This document shows positions 34,221 through 45,360 of a DNA stretch of 64,000 bases, piece by piece. The stretch comes from an uncultured SAR86 cluster bacterium. GTDB lineage: Bacteria > Pseudomonadota > Gammaproteobacteria > Magnimaribacterales > D2472. The position numbers and the translations under genes were made by a program. Under the pieces are notes generated by a model. That model did not search any database. It saw only the letters and a list, made by a program, of their open reading frames with translations, and was not told where the DNA came from. The stretch lies in contig CACBPT010000002.1 in NCBI GenBank assembly GCA_902541245.1, positions 1 to 64,000 on the forward strand. The letters run 5' to 3'. The first letter of the stretch is position 1, and each line of letters begins with the position of its first letter.

Positions 34221-34229
34221 TGTATACTT

Positions 34230-34829
34230 ATGACATATCATCACGGAAATCTAAAAGAAGAGCTCATTTCTAGTGCATGCAAAATTTGTGAGGCTGATGG
34301 TCATGATCATATGAGTTTGAGATCAATTGCAAAGGAAGCAAATGTTTCTCAAACTGCACCATATAGACACTTTAAAACAAAAGAAAGTCTTCTTGCAGAA
34401 GTTTCAAAGCGTGGGTTCGATGAGTTAACTAAAAGAATGAGTGAAGCTTTAAATAAAAAAAATAATGCTCTCTCTCCAGAGGATCAGTTCTTAGAGATGG
34501 GTCTTGCTTACCTTGAATTTGGTGTTGAGAAACGCAATATTTATGATTTGATGCACAGTCCATCCATTCAAAAAGCAGATTTTCCTGAGCTGCTTGAATC
34601 TGCTGGAGGAGCATTTGATGTGCTAGTAAAAATTCTTATTAAACTTCATCCAGAAATAGATGAAATTCATCTTAGTCAAAAATGTATGAAGTATTGGGCA
34701 ATGATGCATGGCCTGATTGGTATATTAGATATCAAACCAAATTCACCAACTGAATCAGATGCCGCAAAAGCAATGATCAATACAAAAAAAGACCTTAGAT
34801 CTTTCCTAAAAGAAACAGTAGACTTTTAG
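34230..34829 (+). CDS. TetR/AcrR family transcriptional regulator
   Basis: MTYHHGNLKEELISSACKICEADGHDHMSLRSIAKEANVSQTAPYRHFKTKESLLAEV helix-turn-helix; divergent to MFP/RND. Confidence 0.93.
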   Translation: MTYHHGNLKEELISSACKICEADGHDHMSLRSIAKEANVSQTAPYRHFKTKESLLAEVSKRGFDELTKRMSEALNKKNNALSPEDQFLEMGLAYLEFGVEKRNIYDLMHSPSIQKADFPELLESAGGAFDVLVKILIKLHPEIDEIHLSQKCMKYWAMMHGLIGILDIKPNSPTESDAAKAMINTKKDLRSFLKETVDF

Positions 34830-35230
34830 TCTATAAAAATTTTAATTCTTTTTGAGTAAATGGGAGGGTCATGTGGTATGTGCCTAAAGTCGCCCAAAAG
34901 AAGTTGCAGAGTGTGCTCTCCCTTGGATAATTCAAGCTCCACCTCTGTTTGGCCTTTACCAAAATGTACGTGGTTTTTATCAGCAGGAATTGGCATGTTT
35001 AAAGGCGGTAATTCTGCATCTATGATTAAATGATGGTGGCCTGTATTTTGAATTTGAATTCCAGCTGGCGCAACGCCAAAATTTTTAAGGCCAAACTTAA
35101 CAGTAACTTTGCCATTTAATGATTCTTCATTATTTGGGGATATGAAATACACTGAAGCATTAATTGGACTGGGTGTTAACTCAATTGCGCCCAATGAAAC
35201 TGACAAAAATAATATAAAAAAATATCTCAT
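34826..35230 (-). CDS. DUF4399-like exported protein
   Basis: VYFISPNNEESLNGKVTVKFGLKNFGVAPAG...GHHHLIID...HVHFGKGQTEVELELSKGEHTLQLLLGD pattern, N-terminal signal peptide. Confidence 0.83.
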   Translation of the reverse strand: MRYFFILFLSVSLGAIELTPSPINASVYFISPNNEESLNGKVTVKFGLKNFGVAPAGIQIQNTGHHHLIIDAELPPLNMPIPADKNHVHFGKGQTEVELELSKGEHTLQLLLGDFRHIPHDPPIYSKRIKIFID

Positions 35231-35695
35231 TTAATTTAAATATCCTCCATCGCCATACATCAAGGTGTTAAATTCTCCTTTGCTTTCAGCTTTAAGAGCT
35301 TTGGCTAGAACAATAGTATGAGAATGATATGGTACCGTCTGATCAATTTTACAAAAAATGTTTGCTTGAGCATTTTTTAAAAACGGTGTGTGGCTTACAT
35401 CCCAAAAATCATTCTTAAATCTTTGTGATTCTAAATCTTTTGAGCTGCATAAATTTGCTATTTCTTGCTGATTCTTTTGTAAAATATTTATACATAGCAA
35501 TACATCTTCCATGAGAGCATCGTGAATACTGGCCTCTTTATTCACACAAACTAAAATTGCCGGTGGATCAATTGATAGAGAAGTTACTGAAGATGCAGTC
35601 ATGGCATATGTTTTTCCTGTGGCATCTCTTGCAGAAATTACACTTACAGATGCAGCCAAAGATCTCATTGCAATTAAAAATTGTTCTTTAGTCAT
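35231..35695 (-). CDS. Flavin reductase-like (FMN-binding) protein
   Basis: MRSLAASVSVISARDATGKTYAMTASSVTSLSIDPPAILVCVN. Confidence 0.9.
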   Translation of the reverse strand: MTKEQFLIAMRSLAASVSVISARDATGKTYAMTASSVTSLSIDPPAILVCVNKEASIHDALMEDVLLCINILQKNQQEIANLCSSKDLESQRFKNDFWDVSHTPFLKNAQANIFCKIDQTVPYHSHTIVLAKALKAESKGEFNTLMYGDGGYLN

Positions 35696-35731
35696 TAGCG
35701 TTATAATTTATAATCTTTAAAAATTTAAAAA

Positions 35732-36280
35732 TTGAACACGTCAAGCATAAGAATAATTGGAGGCAGAAACAAGAGCTATCGTATAGTTTTTAAGGCATCT
35801 CCTGATTTGAGACCAACCAGTGATAGAGCAAAAGAAACTTTATTTAGTTGGCTCCAATTCGAAATAGAAAATAAATCTTGCTTAGACTTATTTGCTGGCA
35901 CCGGTGGATTAGGATTTGAGGCACTATCTAGGGGTGCTAACCATGTAACATTTGTAGAAAAAGATAAATTCTTGCACTTAAATATAATAAAAAATATTAA
36001 TCATCTTGGTCATAAAAATAATATTGAAATATTCCATAATGATGCCTATAGATGGTTAAAAACAAATAAAAGAACATTTGATTATATTTTTCTTGACCCT
36101 CCATTTGATAGGGTTGAATATTCAGACCTTTTAAGCAAAATATATGAAAGTAATATCATCAATGATGATGGAAAAATATTTTTAGAAACCAGCAAGCACA
36201 CAGAGCTTAAATTGAGAGACCCTCAAAGGATTCTCAAGAATAAGATTATTGGTGATGTTAGGCTCATGATTTTACAATGA
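35732..36280 (+). CDS. rsmD: 16S rRNA (guanine966-N2)-methyltransferase RsmD
   Basis: TTG start; RIIGGRNKSYRI, LRPTSDRAKETLFSWL, LDLFAGTGGLGFEALSRGA, FLDPPF. Confidence 0.94.
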   Translation: MNTSSIRIIGGRNKSYRIVFKASPDLRPTSDRAKETLFSWLQFEIENKSCLDLFAGTGGLGFEALSRGANHVTFVEKDKFLHLNIIKNINHLGHKNNIEIFHNDAYRWLKTNKRTFDYIFLDPPFDRVEYSDLLSKIYESNIINDDGKIFLETSKHTELKLRDPQRILKNKIIGDVRLMILQ

Positions 36281-37188
36281 AAATTAGAATAGCAACCAGA
36301 CTATCTCCGCTTGCAATCCTTCAAACTAAAGAAGTAATTAAAAAAATACATCATCATGAGCCAACATGTATTTGTGAAATTATTAAAATAAAGTCTGATG
36401 GAGATCAAACAGATATACCTTTGCATGTTATTGGAGGTAAGGGCTTATTTGTTTCCAAGCTTGAGCAAGCGTTATGTAATCAAATTGCAGATATTGCAGT
36501 CCATAGTTTAAAAGATGTGCCTGCATCCCTTGATAAAAAATTTACTATTGCAGCAACACTTCCGAGAGAAGAAGTAGAAGACGTTTTGTTGTTAAGAGAG
36601 AATTTAAATATAAGTGATTTATCAACAAAGCTAAAAATTGCTACCTCAGGACCTAGAAGAAAAGCACAATTGCTGGGAATAAACTCAGATTTCAACATAG
36701 TACCCATAAGAGGAAATATTCAAACAAGAATTGATAAAATGACTAAAGAAAATTTAGATGGCTTGATAGTTGCAAAAGCTGCTTTGAATAGATTAAAAAT
36801 TTCACATCCAAATATTTATATATTTTCGCAAGAAGAAATGCTACCTGCTGCTGCTCAAGGAGCAATTGGGATCGAAGTTATTGAAGAAAATCTGAGAGCT
36901 GAAACAAATAATCTACTTAAATCTATAAACGATAATTTAACTTTTCAAGCTACAGAAATTGAAAGAACTGTTGTTGCAGCTCTTCAGGGTAATTGTTTAT
37001 CGCCAATTTCTGCTCTCTGTAAAATTAGTGATCAAGATATTGAACTAAAAGTAAGGGTCTCGAATCAAAAAGGATCTGAAGTTTATGATCAGAAAGAAAT
37101 TTTTAAATTGGATAATAAAATTGAAGCTTTGGAAGGTTTCATTGAAAAACTCATAAGAAATGGTGCAAAAACACTAATTCAAAAATAA
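36277..37188 (+). CDS. hemC: Hydroxymethylbilane synthase
   Basis: KIRIATRLSPLAILQT, GGKGLFVSKLEQAL, AVHSLKDVP, AAAQGAIGIEV, LQGNCLSPI. Confidence 0.97.
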   Translation: MKIRIATRLSPLAILQTKEVIKKIHHHEPTCICEIIKIKSDGDQTDIPLHVIGGKGLFVSKLEQALCNQIADIAVHSLKDVPASLDKKFTIAATLPREEVEDVLLLRENLNISDLSTKLKIATSGPRRKAQLLGINSDFNIVPIRGNIQTRIDKMTKENLDGLIVAKAALNRLKISHPNIYIFSQEEMLPAAAQGAIGIEVIEENLRAETNNLLKSINDNLTFQATEIERTVVAALQGNCLSPISALCKISDQDIELKVRVSNQKGSEVYDQKEIFKLDNKIEALEGFIEKLIRNGAKTLIQK

Positions 37189-37890
37189 ATGATTGTTAAT
37201 ACAAGGCCGAAAGAAATTGGTGATAAAACTAATGATTTACTCAATGAGCTTAAATGTGATTTTATACATGTACCTTTTACCAAGATTGAGGAATTAGAGC
37301 CTCCTGCCTCTGCAAAAATCCTATTAGATAAATTGGGTAATTATGATGCTGTGATTTTCACCAGTCAGTCTGCTGTAAAATATGGCATAAAATTTTTTCA
37401 GGAAAAATGTGCGAATGTAAATCAAATTCCAATAATCTCTATCGGATTAGCAACTCAAAGGTGCTTAAATGAATTAGGCATCTCCTCAGTTGTTCCAAAA
37501 ACTTATAACTCTGTGGGAATTTCAAAGTTGATGACAAAAAAAAATTATAGGAAATGTTTAATTTTTTGCGGTGATAAAGATCCTCAGCTTCTTTCAATTA
37601 CTAATGCAGATATTGATATATTTCCTTGCTACGAATCTCAGGATAAAAAAAATATAGACTTTGCGAAGATTAAAAAATTAGATAAATCGATAATTTTAAT
37701 CTATACACATCAAAGCTTAGAGATTTTAGTAAAAAATTTTAAAGCCTATGAAATGGAAAAAATCATTTTAATTTGCGCATCAGAAAGAATTCGAAAATTA
37801 GCATCAAATTATAGTTTTAAGGATTGCGTCTTAGCAAAGTCACCACTCGACAAAGATATTCTAAATGCTGCTACAAGAATGAGTAATTAA
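37189..37890 (+). CDS. hemD: Uroporphyrinogen-III synthase
   Basis: MIVNTRPKE start, YDAVIFTSQSAVKYG, position after hemC. Confidence 0.88.
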   Translation: MIVNTRPKEIGDKTNDLLNELKCDFIHVPFTKIEELEPPASAKILLDKLGNYDAVIFTSQSAVKYGIKFFQEKCANVNQIPIISIGLATQRCLNELGISSVVPKTYNSVGISKLMTKKNYRKCLIFCGDKDPQLLSITNADIDIFPCYESQDKKNIDFAKIKKLDKSIILIYTHQSLEILVKNFKAYEMEKIILICASERIRKLASNYSFKDCVLAKSPLDKDILNAATRMSN

Positions 37891-37895
37891 ATTAG

Positions 37896-39176
37896 TTATT
37901 TCTTCTTACCATTGCCATTGCCGCTCTTCATGGCAGTAAAGAATTCATCATTTGTTTTTGCAGACTTAAGCCTTTCTATCAAGAATTCAATTGCTTGAGA
38001 ATCTTCCATATCATCAAGAATTTTTCTCAAAATAAACATTCTTTGCAATTCTTCCGGACTGGTAAGAAGGTCCTCTCTTCTGGTCCCTGAACGTCTAATG
38101 TTAATTGCAGGATAAATTCTTTTTTCTGCAATTTTTCTTTCGAGGTGAATTTCCATATTTCCAGTTCCTTTAAACTCTTCATAAATTACTTCATCCATTT
38201 TTGAACCAGTTTCAACTAAAGCAGTCGCAATAATTGTAAGACTTCCGCCCTCCTCAAGATTTCTTGCTGCACCGAAAAATCTTTTTGGTCTCTCAAGAGC
38301 ATTTGAATCAACTCCTCCTGAAAGAATTTTTCCTGAAGCAGGTTGAACGGAATTGTATGCCCTGCCTAACCTTGTAATAGAATCTAGTAAAATTACGACA
38401 TCTTTTTTATGCTCGACAAGCCTTTTTGCTTTCTCTATTACCATATCTGCAACTTGAACATGTCGAGTTGGTGGTTCATCGAATGTACTTGCAACAACCT
38501 CTCCTCTCACAGTTCTCGACATATCTGTAACTTCTTCTGGACGCTCATCAATCAACAAAACAATTAACTCAACTTCAGGATTATTCTTAGTGATTGAATG
38601 GGCAATACTCTGAAGCATTAATGTTTTACCTGCCTTTGGTGGTGAAACAATCAATCCGCGCTGGCCTTTGCCGATGGGAGATGCTAAGTCAATAATTCGT
38701 GATGAGAGATCTTCGGCTGAACCACTGCCTTGCTCAAGCGTTAAACGAGCAGTTGGAAAAAGTGGAGTAAGGTTCTCAAAGAGAATTTTTTTCTTTGTTT
38801 TCTCTGGAGCCTCTTTATTAATCGTATCGATATAGACTAAAGCAAAGTATCTCTCACTATCTTTTGGAGGTCTTATTTTTCCATGAATTTCATCACCTTT
38901 TCTAAGGCTAAATTTTCTGACCTGACTTGGAGATACGTAAATATCATCAGGACCAGCGCAATAGGAGCCCTCAGGAGATCTTAAAAATCCAAATCCATCG
39001 TTTAATATTTCCAGCACTCCTCCACCAAAAATATCAACGCCCTCTTTTGCTTGTTTTTTGAAAATGCGAAATATAATTTCTTGTTTTTTTAATCTGCCTA
39101 CATCTTCAATGCCAAGATTCTCGGCAATTTCAACCAACTCATTGATTGGTTTGGCTTTCATTTCAGTTAAGTTCAT
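37896..39176 (-). CDS. rho: Transcription termination factor Rho
   Basis: [50 protein letters not shown]. Confidence 0.98.
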   Translation of the reverse strand: MNLTEMKAKPINELVEIAENLGIEDVGRLKKQEIIFRIFKKQAKEGVDIFGGGVLEILNDGFGFLRSPEGSYCAGPDDIYVSPSQVRKFSLRKGDEIHGKIRPPKDSERYFALVYIDTINKEAPEKTKKKILFENLTPLFPTARLTLEQGSGSAEDLSSRIIDLASPIGKGQRGLIVSPPKAGKTLMLQSIAHSITKNNPEVELIVLLIDERPEEVTDMSRTVRGEVVASTFDEPPTRHVQVADMVIEKAKRLVEHKKDVVILLDSITRLGRAYNSVQPASGKILSGGVDSNALERPKRFFGAARNLEEGGSLTIIATALVETGSKMDEVIYEEFKGTGNMEIHLERKIAEKRIYPAINIRRSGTRREDLLTSPEELQRMFILRKILDDMEDSQAIEFLIERLKSAKTNDEFFTAMKSGNGNGKKK

Positions 39177-39275
39177 AAATTTTCTCTGGTTTTTTGGAAT
39201 TAAGTGTTGATTTGATGGGTAGCTATTAAGCTAGGAGAGAAAATGATAATTCGTTTTCCCGCAAGATGCAAAGTT

Positions 39276-39602
39276 TTAAATTTCTGCTGCTATAAATTCC
39301 TCCAATTGTTGCTTACTGATCGCCCCTATTTGTGTAGATGATACTTCACCATTTTTAAATATTATAAGTGTTGGAATTGACCTAACACCATATTGAACAG
39401 CTAGTTCTTGATTAGAATCAACATCCATTTTGCAAACTTTAACTGAGCCAACCATTGCATTAGCAACTTCTTCTACAGTTGGTGCTAGTTGTTTACATGG
39501 TCCACACCATTCAGCCCAGAAATCAACTAAAACCGGTTGCTCAGAGTCAATAACCTCTTGATTAAAATTTTCAGAAGTCAGCTCTTTAACATTTTCACTC
39601 AT
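39276..39602 (-). CDS. trxA: Thioredoxin
   Basis: FWAEWCGPCKQLAP; start MSENVKELTSEN (39602) overlaps the hemB stop by ATGA, preferred over the track start. Confidence 0.96.
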   Translation of the reverse strand: MSENVKELTSENFNQEVIDSEQPVLVDFWAEWCGPCKQLAPTVEEVANAMVGSVKVCKMDVDSNQELAVQYGVRSIPTLIIFKNGEVSSTQIGAISKQQLEEFIAAEI

Positions 39603-40591
39603 GAATTTAGCTCCACCGCTATTTGTTTTGCAGCATAGCTGAGAATGGCATTTGCACCAGCTCTTTTGCAACACATTAAAGATTCTAGCATAACATCTTT
39701 ATCAAGCCACCCTTTCTCAATGCTCAATTGAAGCATTGAATATTCTCCGCTAACTTGATAAACAAAAGTTGGGACCTGAAATTTTGATTTAATTGAATGC
39801 ACAACATCAAGATAAGCAGTTCCAGGTTTAACCATTACTATATCAGCTCCTTCTTCTATATCCATCCCTACTTCATGAAGAGCTTCATCGAGATTTGCAA
39901 AATTCATTTGATATGTTTTCTTCGAAGCCTTACCTAGATTTGCAGCTGATCCAACGGCCTCTCTGAATGGACCATAAAAACTAGAAGCATATTTGGCAGC
40001 ATAAGATAAGATAATCGTATCAAAAAATTTATTCGATTCTAAGGTATCCCTAATAGCCTTTATTCTTCCATCCATCATATCTGATGGAGCTATAATATCA
40101 GCGCCAGATTGCGCTAACAGCAAAGCTTGATCTTGCAGTAATTTAACAGTTTCATCATTCTCGACCCTTCCATTCATCAAAAGTCCGTCGTGCCCATGAT
40201 CTGTATATGGATCAAGTGCAACATCTGCAATTTTAATAATGTCTGGAAATCTTTCTGCTAAGCCAGTTAATGCTAAACATACTATATTGCTTTCATCTAA
40301 TGCGTATGATCCATCTTTATCTTTTTTGCCTGCATCAATTGCGGGAAAAATGGCGATTGATTTAATTCCTACTTGGGTTAGTGCTTCTACCTCGAAGTAC
40401 AAAGAATCTAAATTATGCCTATGTATCCTAGGCATAGATGGTATTTCAATTTTATCTTCAGATTGATCGGCTATAAAAATTGGTTGAATTAGATCGTCAG
40501 TGTTTAAATTATTCTCAGCAATTAAGTCTCTTAAAAAACTTTTTGCGCGAGTTCTGCGCAACCTTGTTTGAGGATATGTTCTTTTAATCAT
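39599..40591 (-). CDS. hemB: Delta-aminolevulinic acid dehydratase
   Basis: RLRRTRAKSFLRDLIAEN, MVKPGTAYLD, FVYQVSGEYSML. Confidence 0.97.
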   Translation of the reverse strand: MIKRTYPQTRLRRTRAKSFLRDLIAENNLNTDDLIQPIFIADQSEDKIEIPSMPRIHRHNLDSLYFEVEALTQVGIKSIAIFPAIDAGKKDKDGSYALDESNIVCLALTGLAERFPDIIKIADVALDPYTDHGHDGLLMNGRVENDETVKLLQDQALLLAQSGADIIAPSDMMDGRIKAIRDTLESNKFFDTIILSYAAKYASSFYGPFREAVGSAANLGKASKKTYQMNFANLDEALHEVGMDIEEGADIVMVKPGTAYLDVVHSIKSKFQVPTFVYQVSGEYSMLQLSIEKGWLDKDVMLESLMCCKRAGANAILSYAAKQIAVELNS

Positions 40592-40596
40592 TTAAG

Positions 40597-42258
40597 TTAA
40601 TCAGTAATAGCGCCTTTAGAAGCTGATTGAACAGTCTTTTTATATTTTGCTAGTACACCACTTTTTGGGGACGAATTAGGATTTTTCCATAAATCTGCTC
40701 TTTTTTTCATTTCATTTTCAGAAATATTGAGTTCTAAAATATCCTTATTTGCGTCAATGGTAATCTCATCTCCATCTTCTATTAGAGCAATAGGGCCACC
40801 TAATTCTGCCTCAGGACTTATATGACCAACTACAAAACCATGAGTACCACCTGAAAATCTTCCATCAGTAATAAAAGCAACTCTATCTCCCAAACCCTGT
40901 CCCATGATTGCAGATGTTGGCTTAAGCATTTCTCTCATGCCAGGACCACCTTGGGGACCCTCAAACCTTATAACAACAACATCTCCATCTTTAATCTTCT
41001 TATCAAGAATTGCTGTCATTCCCTCTTCCTCAGAATTAAAGACTCTGGCATTTCCAGTGAAAACAGTCCCTTCTTTGCCAGTAATTTTTGCTACGGCTCC
41101 TTCTGGAGCTAAATTTCCGTAAAGCACCCTTAGGTGACTTGAATCCTTTACGGGATTATTCAATGGCATGATAATCTTTTGATTGCTAGGATAAGGATTT
41201 ACATCCTTGAGATTTTCTTCTAATGTTTTACCAGTTACGGTCATGCAATCTCCATGCAAAAGATTATTATCAAGCATAGTTTTCATCATGGGAGTAATTC
41301 CACCTATTTCGTTTAATTGAGACATAAAGTGATCGCCAAAAGGTTTAATGTCTGCTAATACAGGAGTCACTTTTCCAATCCTAGTAAAATCATCTAGATC
41401 TAAGTCAACGCCTATGCAATGAGCAATTGCAATGAGATGTAAGACAGCATTTGTTGATCCTCCAAGCGCAATTACAACTGCTATAGAATTTTCAAAAGCT
41501 TTTTTTGTCATGATATCACTTGGTTTTAAATCAAGATCAAGTAAACGTTTTATTGCTTCCCCAGCATTTTGACAATCTACTTTTTTATCATCAGACACTG
41601 CATCCTGACTGCTACTTCCTGGCAAACTCATCCCCAATGCTTCAATGCTTGATGCCATGGTATTTGCTGTATACATACCTCCACAAGATCCTGGTCCCAC
41701 GACTGAAACTTCTTCAATAGCTATTAGCTCATCCTCAGTTATATCTCCTTTTGCATATTCGCCAACTTTTTCAGAAACTGTTACATAATCTGTATTTATA
41801 GAACTTGGCCGAATGGATCCTCCATAGATGAAAATTGAGGGTCTATCTAGTCTTGCTAATCCCATAAGTGCTCCAGGCATATTCTTATCACACCCACCGA
41901 TTGCAATAACTCCATCATAACCAAGGCATCCAACAACAGTTTCAATTGAATCTGCAATAACTTCCCTAGAAACTAATGAAAATTTCATACCTTGTGTACC
42001 CATAGATATCCCATCAGATACAGTAATAGTATTAAAAAGAACTCCTTTGCATCCCGATGCATCTATTGAGCTTTCAACGAGATCAGCTAGCTCATTGATA
42101 TGCATATTACAGGGTGTGACTTTTGACCAAGTCGAAGCAATGCCAACTAATGGTTTTGAGAAATCAGCTGTTTCAAAACCAACACCTCTAAGCATTGATC
42201 GAGACGCGGCCTGAAAGGGTCCGTCTACTAAATTCCTTGAATGTTTTCTATTAGACAT
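40597..42258 (-). CDS. ilvD: Dihydroxy-acid dehydratase
   Basis: [63 protein letters not shown]. Confidence 0.97.
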   Translation of the reverse strand: MSNRKHSRNLVDGPFQAASRSMLRGVGFETADFSKPLVGIASTWSKVTPCNMHINELADLVESSIDASGCKGVLFNTITVSDGISMGTQGMKFSLVSREVIADSIETVVGCLGYDGVIAIGGCDKNMPGALMGLARLDRPSIFIYGGSIRPSSINTDYVTVSEKVGEYAKGDITEDELIAIEEVSVVGPGSCGGMYTANTMASSIEALGMSLPGSSSQDAVSDDKKVDCQNAGEAIKRLLDLDLKPSDIMTKKAFENSIAVVIALGGSTNAVLHLIAIAHCIGVDLDLDDFTRIGKVTPVLADIKPFGDHFMSQLNEIGGITPMMKTMLDNNLLHGDCMTVTGKTLEENLKDVNPYPSNQKIIMPLNNPVKDSSHLRVLYGNLAPEGAVAKITGKEGTVFTGNARVFNSEEEGMTAILDKKIKDGDVVVIRFEGPQGGPGMREMLKPTSAIMGQGLGDRVAFITDGRFSGGTHGFVVGHISPEAELGGPIALIEDGDEITIDANKDILELNISENEMKKRADLWKNPNSSPKSGVLAKYKKTVQSASKGAITD

Positions 42259-42260
42259 AA

Positions 42261-43859
42261 TTAAACAGTTGAATAACGCAATGCTGCATTAAGAAGTTTA
42301 TCAGTATAGACTTCTTCTGGGTTTGAGAAAACTTGTTTTGCTGGTCCTGACTCAACAATGTATCCATTTTGCATCACAAATATGTAATCCGACATTGATT
42401 GAACAACCTTCAAGTCGTGGCTAATAAACAAGTAAGTCATTTTAAAGTCTGTTTGAATATTCTTTAAAAGCTCAATTATCTGCATTTGAATTGATCTATC
42501 TAGTGCAGAAGTAGGCTCATCTAAAATCATAAATGATGGATTTAGTATTAAAGACCTGGCAATTGCAATTCTTTGCCTTTGTCCACCTGAAAATTCGTGA
42601 GGATATTTAAATCTATCGTCTGGATTAATCTCAACTGACTTCAAAGCTTCAGCAATACGTTCGTCTTTTTGATTTTTTTTAAGATTAAAGTGAACGTCAA
42701 GGCCTTCACCAACTATCTCTCCTATTGTCATTCTTGGTGAAAGAGACCCATATGGATCTTGAAATACAATTTGAATATCTTTTTTGATTAATTTTGATTC
42801 TCTTGAATTTAATTGACCGATATTACGACCTTCAAAAAGAACTGAACCTTTGAAATCAATCAGTCCTGCTAAAGCTTTCCCAAGTGTTGATTTACCAGAT
42901 CCAGACTCGCCAACTAATCCAATTGTTGATTGTCTTGGTATAGAAAAATTCACATCTTTAACAGCATGAAAGAATTCTTTCTTAAAAAAATTTTTGTTTG
43001 GTAAAGGATAAAAAATATTCAGATCCTTAACATCAATAAATGATTTTTTTTCAGTTAATGTCTCTTTTTTTGCCTTCGGTTCTGAATCAATAAGTTTTTT
43101 TGTATAGGCATGTTGCGGACTTGAAAAAACAGTCTTTGTATCTCCCTGCTCCACAACCACTCCATCCTGCATTACTGTAATAGTGTCAGAAAATTTTTGA
43201 ATTAATCCTAAATCATGAGTGATGAATAATATTGACATTCCTATTTCATTTTTTAACTTGATCATTAAGTCTAATATTTGAGCCTGGATTGTTACATCAA
43301 GTGCAGTAGTTGGTTCATCAGCAATTAGTAATTTAGGTTTGTTTGCAAGGGCCATGGCAATCATAATTCTCTGCCGCTGACCACCAGAAAGCTCATGTGG
43401 ATATGAGTCGAACCTTCTATCAACATCCGGGATCTCAACCAAACCCATTAAATTTTTTGCCTCTAAAATAGCATCATGCTTGTATTGTTTTTTATGCAAT
43501 AAAATAGATTCTACAATTTGATCTCCAACTTTATGATATGGATTAAGTGAAGTCATTGGTTCTTGAAAAATCATTGAAATCTTATTCCCTCTAATCTTTC
43601 TTAAAGATTTTTTATTAGCACTTAGTATTTCCTCACCATCAAATTCAATTGATGATTTCTCTCCATATGATGCCTTAGGCTCTTGAAGCAAGCGCATAAT
43701 TGACATTGCTGTAACTGATTTGCCAGACCCAGATTCTCCAACTAAACCAACAATCTGATTTTTTTCAATCAGCAAATTAAAGTTCTTCACTGCAGAAAAT
43801 TTACTTTTTCTAACTTGAAAATTTACGTACAAATTTGAAATTTTAAGTAAAGGAGTCAT
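42261..43859 (-). CDS. Fused two-ATPase ABC transporter protein, Opp/Dpp/YejF type
   Basis: Two Walker A motifs ([14 protein letters not shown] and [14 protein letters not shown]), two [16 protein letters not shown] signatures, two Walker B motifs. Confidence 0.93.
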   Translation of the reverse strand: MTPLLKISNLYVNFQVRKSKFSAVKNFNLLIEKNQIVGLVGESGSGKSVTAMSIMRLLQEPKASYGEKSSIEFDGEEILSANKKSLRKIRGNKISMIFQEPMTSLNPYHKVGDQIVESILLHKKQYKHDAILEAKNLMGLVEIPDVDRRFDSYPHELSGGQRQRIMIAMALANKPKLLIADEPTTALDVTIQAQILDLMIKLKNEIGMSILFITHDLGLIQKFSDTITVMQDGVVVEQGDTKTVFSSPQHAYTKKLIDSEPKAKKETLTEKKSFIDVKDLNIFYPLPNKNFFKKEFFHAVKDVNFSIPRQSTIGLVGESGSGKSTLGKALAGLIDFKGSVLFEGRNIGQLNSRESKLIKKDIQIVFQDPYGSLSPRMTIGEIVGEGLDVHFNLKKNQKDERIAEALKSVEINPDDRFKYPHEFSGGQRQRIAIARSLILNPSFMILDEPTSALDRSIQMQIIELLKNIQTDFKMTYLFISHDLKVVQSMSDYIFVMQNGYIVESGPAKQVFSNPEEVYTDKLLNAALRYSTV

Positions 43860-44882
43860 TTAAATAAAATTTTTGTAGGATTTAATAATATCTAGCGCAG
43901 CAATTTTTGCTGACTTCAGTGCGGTTAGATTAACAAAACCATGAATAAGATGAGGATAATGAATTTGCTCCACATAATTTCCTGAGTTATTAATCTGCCT
44001 CGCATAAGCTTCGCCTTCATCACACAGAGGATCAAATCCTACTGTTATAATCAATGTCTTTGGCAATGCAACATCTGGATCAATAGTTAAGTTAAAAGTT
44101 GGATCGGCATGATTACTATCTGATGCCATAAGCTGCTTCCAAAACCAAATCATAAAATTCTGACCTAAAAAAAAGCCTTTGCTAAACTCGACTTGTGATT
44201 TTGAATTACATAAGGGATCTGTCATTGGATATATTAAACATTGAGAATGAGGAAGCTCAAAATTATTAAGAGATCTATATGTTGATAAAGAAGCTGCTAA
44301 GTGCCCTCCGGCACTGTCTCCGCATAAACTAATTTCAGAAATAGGGATGTTTTTTTCTTTAGAGATCCATTCAATAGCAGAATTAGCATCCTCTAGGGCT
44401 AATGGGAATTTATTTTCCGGTGCCAATCTGTATTCTAGAGAAAAAACCCTAGCCTTTAAGTTAGATGAAAGCAATTTAACCCATGCATCATGGGTATTAA
44501 CGCTTGAAACAACATATCCTCCTCCATGAAAATATAAAATTATTGTATTAGATTCTAATTTTTCGGGAAGGTATTCCCTGATCATCAGAGTACCCCAATC
44601 TTTTTCAATACAATAATCAATGGTTTTAATATGCTCCCTAGGTTTTGCATTCAGTGGCAAATCAGATCTACCATTTTCAACCTTTTCTCTTAAGTCTTCT
44701 ACTGAATTATGAGAATCCGGATCCTCAAATGAATTATTTTGCAATGAAAGGAGGCCAAGAAATATTTGTGTTTGATAATCTAGTATTTGATTATTAACTA
44801 TAATTTTTTTCTGCAAAGTAAGACATTTTAAAAGCCAAGTTGGAAGAGCAAAAAAAATCTTTAAAAATATTTTTATAATCAC
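43860..44882 (-). CDS. Alpha/beta hydrolase (HSL/acetyl-esterase family)
   Basis: ILYFHGGGYVVSS oxyanion HGGG, LCGDSAGGHLAASLS nucleophile elbow. Confidence 0.92.
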   Translation of the reverse strand: MIIKIFLKIFFALPTWLLKCLTLQKKIIVNNQILDYQTQIFLGLLSLQNNSFEDPDSHNSVEDLREKVENGRSDLPLNAKPREHIKTIDYCIEKDWGTLMIREYLPEKLESNTIILYFHGGGYVVSSVNTHDAWVKLLSSNLKARVFSLEYRLAPENKFPLALEDANSAIEWISKEKNIPISEISLCGDSAGGHLAASLSTYRSLNNFELPHSQCLIYPMTDPLCNSKSQVEFSKGFFLGQNFMIWFWKQLMASDSNHADPTFNLTIDPDVALPKTLIITVGFDPLCDEGEAYARQINNSGNYVEQIHYPHLIHGFVNLTALKSAKIAALDIIKSYKNFI

Positions 44883-44904
44883 TTTATCTTTTTATAATGC
44901 ATCT

Positions 44905-45318
44905 ATGAAATCAAAAAAATTATTATACTCGTTTGTTTTTCTATCCGGATTTATATTTAGTAATCTACTATCTGAAGAAACAGATTTACTAAGTGTTAAT
45001 GATGCGTTTATATTTAATACAGAAATAAAAGAAAACAAAATTATTGCATCATGGGAAATAAAGCCAGGTTATTACCTTTATAAAAAATCAATTTTAATTC
45101 AAGATGGTAATAAATTGCTAAAGCATAGGTTCATAACAAAAAATGAATTAAGGGTAGTTGATGAATTTTTTGGAGAAACTCTTATTTTAAAAGACTTTTT
45201 GAAGGTTGATGCTGAGCTTTTAAGTGATGATAAAAGTTTGTTTAGCAACATAAAAATAGGTTATCAGGGTTGTGCTGAAGGTAAATATTGCTATCCAAAA
45301 ATACTAAAAAGTCTTTAA
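44905..45318 (+). CDS. Stand-alone DsbD N-terminal (alpha) domain protein
   Basis: Signal peptide, WEIKPGYYLYKKSI, YQGCAEGKYCYP Cys pair; ends before any TM or thioredoxin-like domain. Confidence 0.8.
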   Translation: MKSKKLLYSFVFLSGFIFSNLLSEETDLLSVNDAFIFNTEIKENKIIASWEIKPGYYLYKKSILIQDGNKLLKHRFITKNELRVVDEFFGETLILKDFLKVDAELLSDDKSLFSNIKIGYQGCAEGKYCYPKILKSL

Positions 45319-45360
45319 ATTCGTTTAATTTCATGAAAAAACACTATAAAATCTTTTAAA

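Noticed and set aside
44905-45318. Frameshifted full-length dsbD
   Set aside because: Only 42 nt separate the stop from aroQ, so no beta/gamma domain sequence remains to be rescued by a frameshift.
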